From contig NZ_LT838813.1 of the NCBI RefSeq assembly GCF_900176595.1, positions 1,364,001 to 1,428,000 of the forward strand: a stretch of 64,000 nt of DNA, given 5' to 3'. Below the pieces are notes generated by a model. It saw nothing but the letters and a program-made list of their open reading frames with translations, was not told the origin of the DNA and did not search any database. The position numbers and the translations under genes were made by a program. Source of the stretch: Aquiflexum balticum DSM 16537 (GTDB taxonomy: Bacteria > Bacteroidota > Bacteroidia > Cytophagales > Cyclobacteriaceae). Position 1 is the stretch's first letter. Every line of letters begins with the position of its first letter. Below are positions 62,393-64,000 of the stretch, one piece after another.

Positions 62393-64000
62393 TTAAACCT
62401 GACCGCTACCAGCCGCTACCTGTCTTTTAAAATTGATTAAAATCATGGTTCCATTGCTGACATCCTGCATCAAATTTCCATCAATCTGACGGGTAAGCAG
62501 ATCAACCAACTGGGTACCAAAACCGGTGCCTCTAATTTTTGCATCCAAAGCCTTACCCACTCCATTATCTCTGATTTTCAGCTGAAAATTGTCCTCGCTC
62601 AGACTTTCCAGACTTAACTCAATTTTTCCTTTTTCACCTTTGGGAAAAGCATACTTCAATGCATTGGTGAGCAGTTCATTGACAATCAATCCTAAAGGCA
62701 CAGCCGTATCCACATCCATTTCAAGTTCCTTCATTTCAATATTGACTTTAATCCTATCGGTTTCATTGTAGGAGTCCAGGATATTGATGCAGAGGTTTTC
62801 GAAATAATTCTTCATTTCAATAAAGGCCAAATGCTCGCTTTGATACAATTTTTGGTGCAAAATTCCCATGGAGTGGACCCTGTTCTGGCTGGCCAACATG
62901 ACCTCCTGCATGGTAGGGTCATCCATTTTTGCAGACTGCAGGGCCAGTAAGCCTGACACTACTTCCAGGTTGTTTTTTACCCGGTGATGAATTTCCTTCA
63001 GCAATAAGACATTTTGATTGTTTTTTAATGAAAGCTCATGTTGGGTTTTGGTAAGGTCTCTGATTGTTTCATTTAATTGTTGGGTCCGAACTTCCACCTC
63101 CTGCTCCATCGCAAGGAAAAGCCTGCCATATTGATTGGTGATATAAATGTAAATACCCAAAGGATAACTGATATACAACAAAATCAGGTCAACATAATAT
63201 AGAAAAGTGCTCAGGGTAATGAGTTCAGCATTGACCATCCTGTTGACCAATAAGAAAACAGAAGTACCTATGGCTCCAAATGTCACATAAAGCGCCCCTC
63301 TATTTTTTTCCTTGATAGCTATGCGCATGATGATGACCATCAATACAATGACGGCAAGTATGATGGTCGCATCAAAAAGAATGAAATTGAAAACAGGAAT
63401 AAAATAATTAGCAGTCCTAAACAGTGCCAGCCAAACCAAGTGCCTGGTCCAATAAAATTTTTGTATTCTAAATAGAGAACTCAGAGAATAGGGTAAAAGG
63501 CCATAACCCAAACCAAAAGCAGTGGAATTTAAAATACTACTGAAAATGGGATTGGTAAAACCGTTGAGTTCAAAAAAGAGGAGTATATGGGCACAAATGG
63601 CCGCGCATAAAAAGAAAAAAGTGATGAGCGTAATCACCAGGTAAGGCTCCTCCTTACGGAATTTGAAATATAAAAGCACATGCAAGACCAAGAGAATAAA
63701 CAGTACTGCGACTATTACCGACAAGGTGGCAAAGCTGTTGGGATATCGAAAATCTGAAAATTTTGCCCGGACAGCTGAGGAAAAACCTATATCAAAACCC
63801 AGATTTTCTGCAAAGTACCTGAATATGTTAAAATTGTTTTTTGCCTGATGGTTTGAAAACCTGACTGCTAAGGTGTGGACATCCTTTGGGGTAATTTTCA
63901 AGGGCCTGTCCGGTGCATAATTGGGGGTATGGGTTTTTTCGAGTTTGCTGTCAGTTGAAAAATTTCCATAAGTTTCCACAAGCTCCCCATCAAGATATAT
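62393..64000 (-). CDS. 7TM-sensor histidine kinase (HisKA_2 type), 5' end outside the window
   Basis: At least 535 residues; the frame is open through the window edge (YLDGELVETYGNFS), so the visible GTG at 63979 is not the start. The first ~50 residues look like the end of a 7TMR-DISMED2 jelly-roll domain. About seven membrane helices follow, then a coiled linker, the HisKA_2 box (LLKEIHHRVKNNLEVVSGLL) and HATPase_c (NELLTNALKYAFPKGEKG, RDNGVGKA, GTGFGTQL). No response regulator is visible. The transmitter is closely related to that at 52990. Confidence 0.92.
   Translation of the reverse strand: MYLDGELVETYGNFSTDSKLEKTHTPNYAPDRPLKITPKDVHTLAVRFSNHQAKNNFNIFRYFAENLGFDIGFSSAVRAKFSDFRYPNSFATLSVIVAVLFILLVLHVLLYFKFRKEEPYLVITLITFFFLCAAICAHILLFFELNGFTNPIFSSILNSTAFGLGYGLLPYSLSSLFRIQKFYWTRHLVWLALFRTANYFIPVFNFILFDATIILAVIVLMVIIMRIAIKEKNRGALYVTFGAIGTSVFLLVNRMVNAELITLSTFLYYVDLILLYISYPLGIYIYITNQYGRLFLAMEQEVEVRTQQLNETIRDLTKTQHELSLKNNQNVLLLKEIHHRVKNNLEVVSGLLALQSAKMDDPTMQEVMLASQNRVHSMGILHQKLYQSEHLAFIEMKNYFENLCINILDSYNETDRIKVNIEMKELEMDVDTAVPLGLIVNELLTNALKYAFPKGEKGKIELSLESLSEDNFQLKIRDNGVGKALDAKIRGTGFGTQLVDLLTRQIDGNLMQDVSNGTMILINFKRQVAAGSGQV

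Overview
The window looks like a chromosomal segment of a Bacteroidota bacterium, most likely of the Cyclobacteriaceae type (Algoriphagus or Belliella-like). This rests on AT-rich intergenic DNA, TAnnTTTG-type -7 promoter boxes, a fused SecDF, a single-chain glycyl-tRNA synthetase, a CrtD-like carotenoid desaturase, HisKA_2 kinases with 7TM or TPR sensors, a TonB-plug protein and many S9/S41/propeller exoproteins. The genus is inferred from gene types, not from a search. No rRNA, tRNA or CRISPR array was recognised.

Layout. 1-8.1 kb: small envelope proteins, polA, radA, and an intracellular-type subtilase followed by a tiny I9-like protein. 8.5-13.4 kb: a large Asp-box propeller protein and a complete insertion sequence sitting just behind lspA. 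13.4-24.8 kb: housekeeping genes (lspA, ileS, dgt, ribD, msrC-like fRMsr, LOG, rdgB, udk) and two tandem DUF4382 lipoproteins. 24.9-29.6 kb: a metalloprotease lipoprotein and secDF. 29.7-34.9 kb: the most system-like block, with three related multi-pass membrane proteins, a small protein ending in a CPPxC motif, a sensor-less HisKA_3 kinase, a LuxR-type response regulator and a Gfo/Idh/MocA oxidoreductase that overlaps the regulator by four bases. 35-48 kb: glyS, crtD, a tricorn-like protease, a TonB-plug/MG2-like protein, an intradiol dioxygenase, a C45 acyltransferase-like lipoprotein and an esterase. 48.5-64 kb: an outer-membrane barrel, toxin-antitoxin remnants, an S9 peptidase, two histidine kinases with very similar transmitters but different sensors, an amidohydrolase, a DUF418 protein, a propeller-membrane-propeller protein, a class A beta-lactamase-like lipoprotein and a Fic remnant.

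The most striking non-coding signal is a set of degenerate heptanucleotide tandem arrays. They fill gaps after polA, radA, the I9-like gene, ribD, msrC/LOG, the oxidoreductase and the dioxygenase. A small dictionary of 7-base words (GTAC-, CATCTCA/CGTCTCA-, ACGGAAG/TTCCGTC-, CAGT- and AGAACCA-type) is reused at distant loci on either strand. The longest array, 45867-46062, keeps a 7-base register for 28 units. Several arrays start at a stop codon, and two end six bases before a start codon.

Other notable points are: start codons placed only 3-6 bases after a -7 box (dgt, a DUF4382 gene, udk, glyS), implying leaderless or nearly leaderless mRNAs; decayed genes (an RHH antitoxin with an in-frame stop at codon 4, a frameshifted NTF2-like secreted protein, a Fic C-terminus, a scrambled fragment before crtD); and a 120-base nested inverted repeat at 42087-42207. 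All family assignments come from reading motifs; none was checked by database search.
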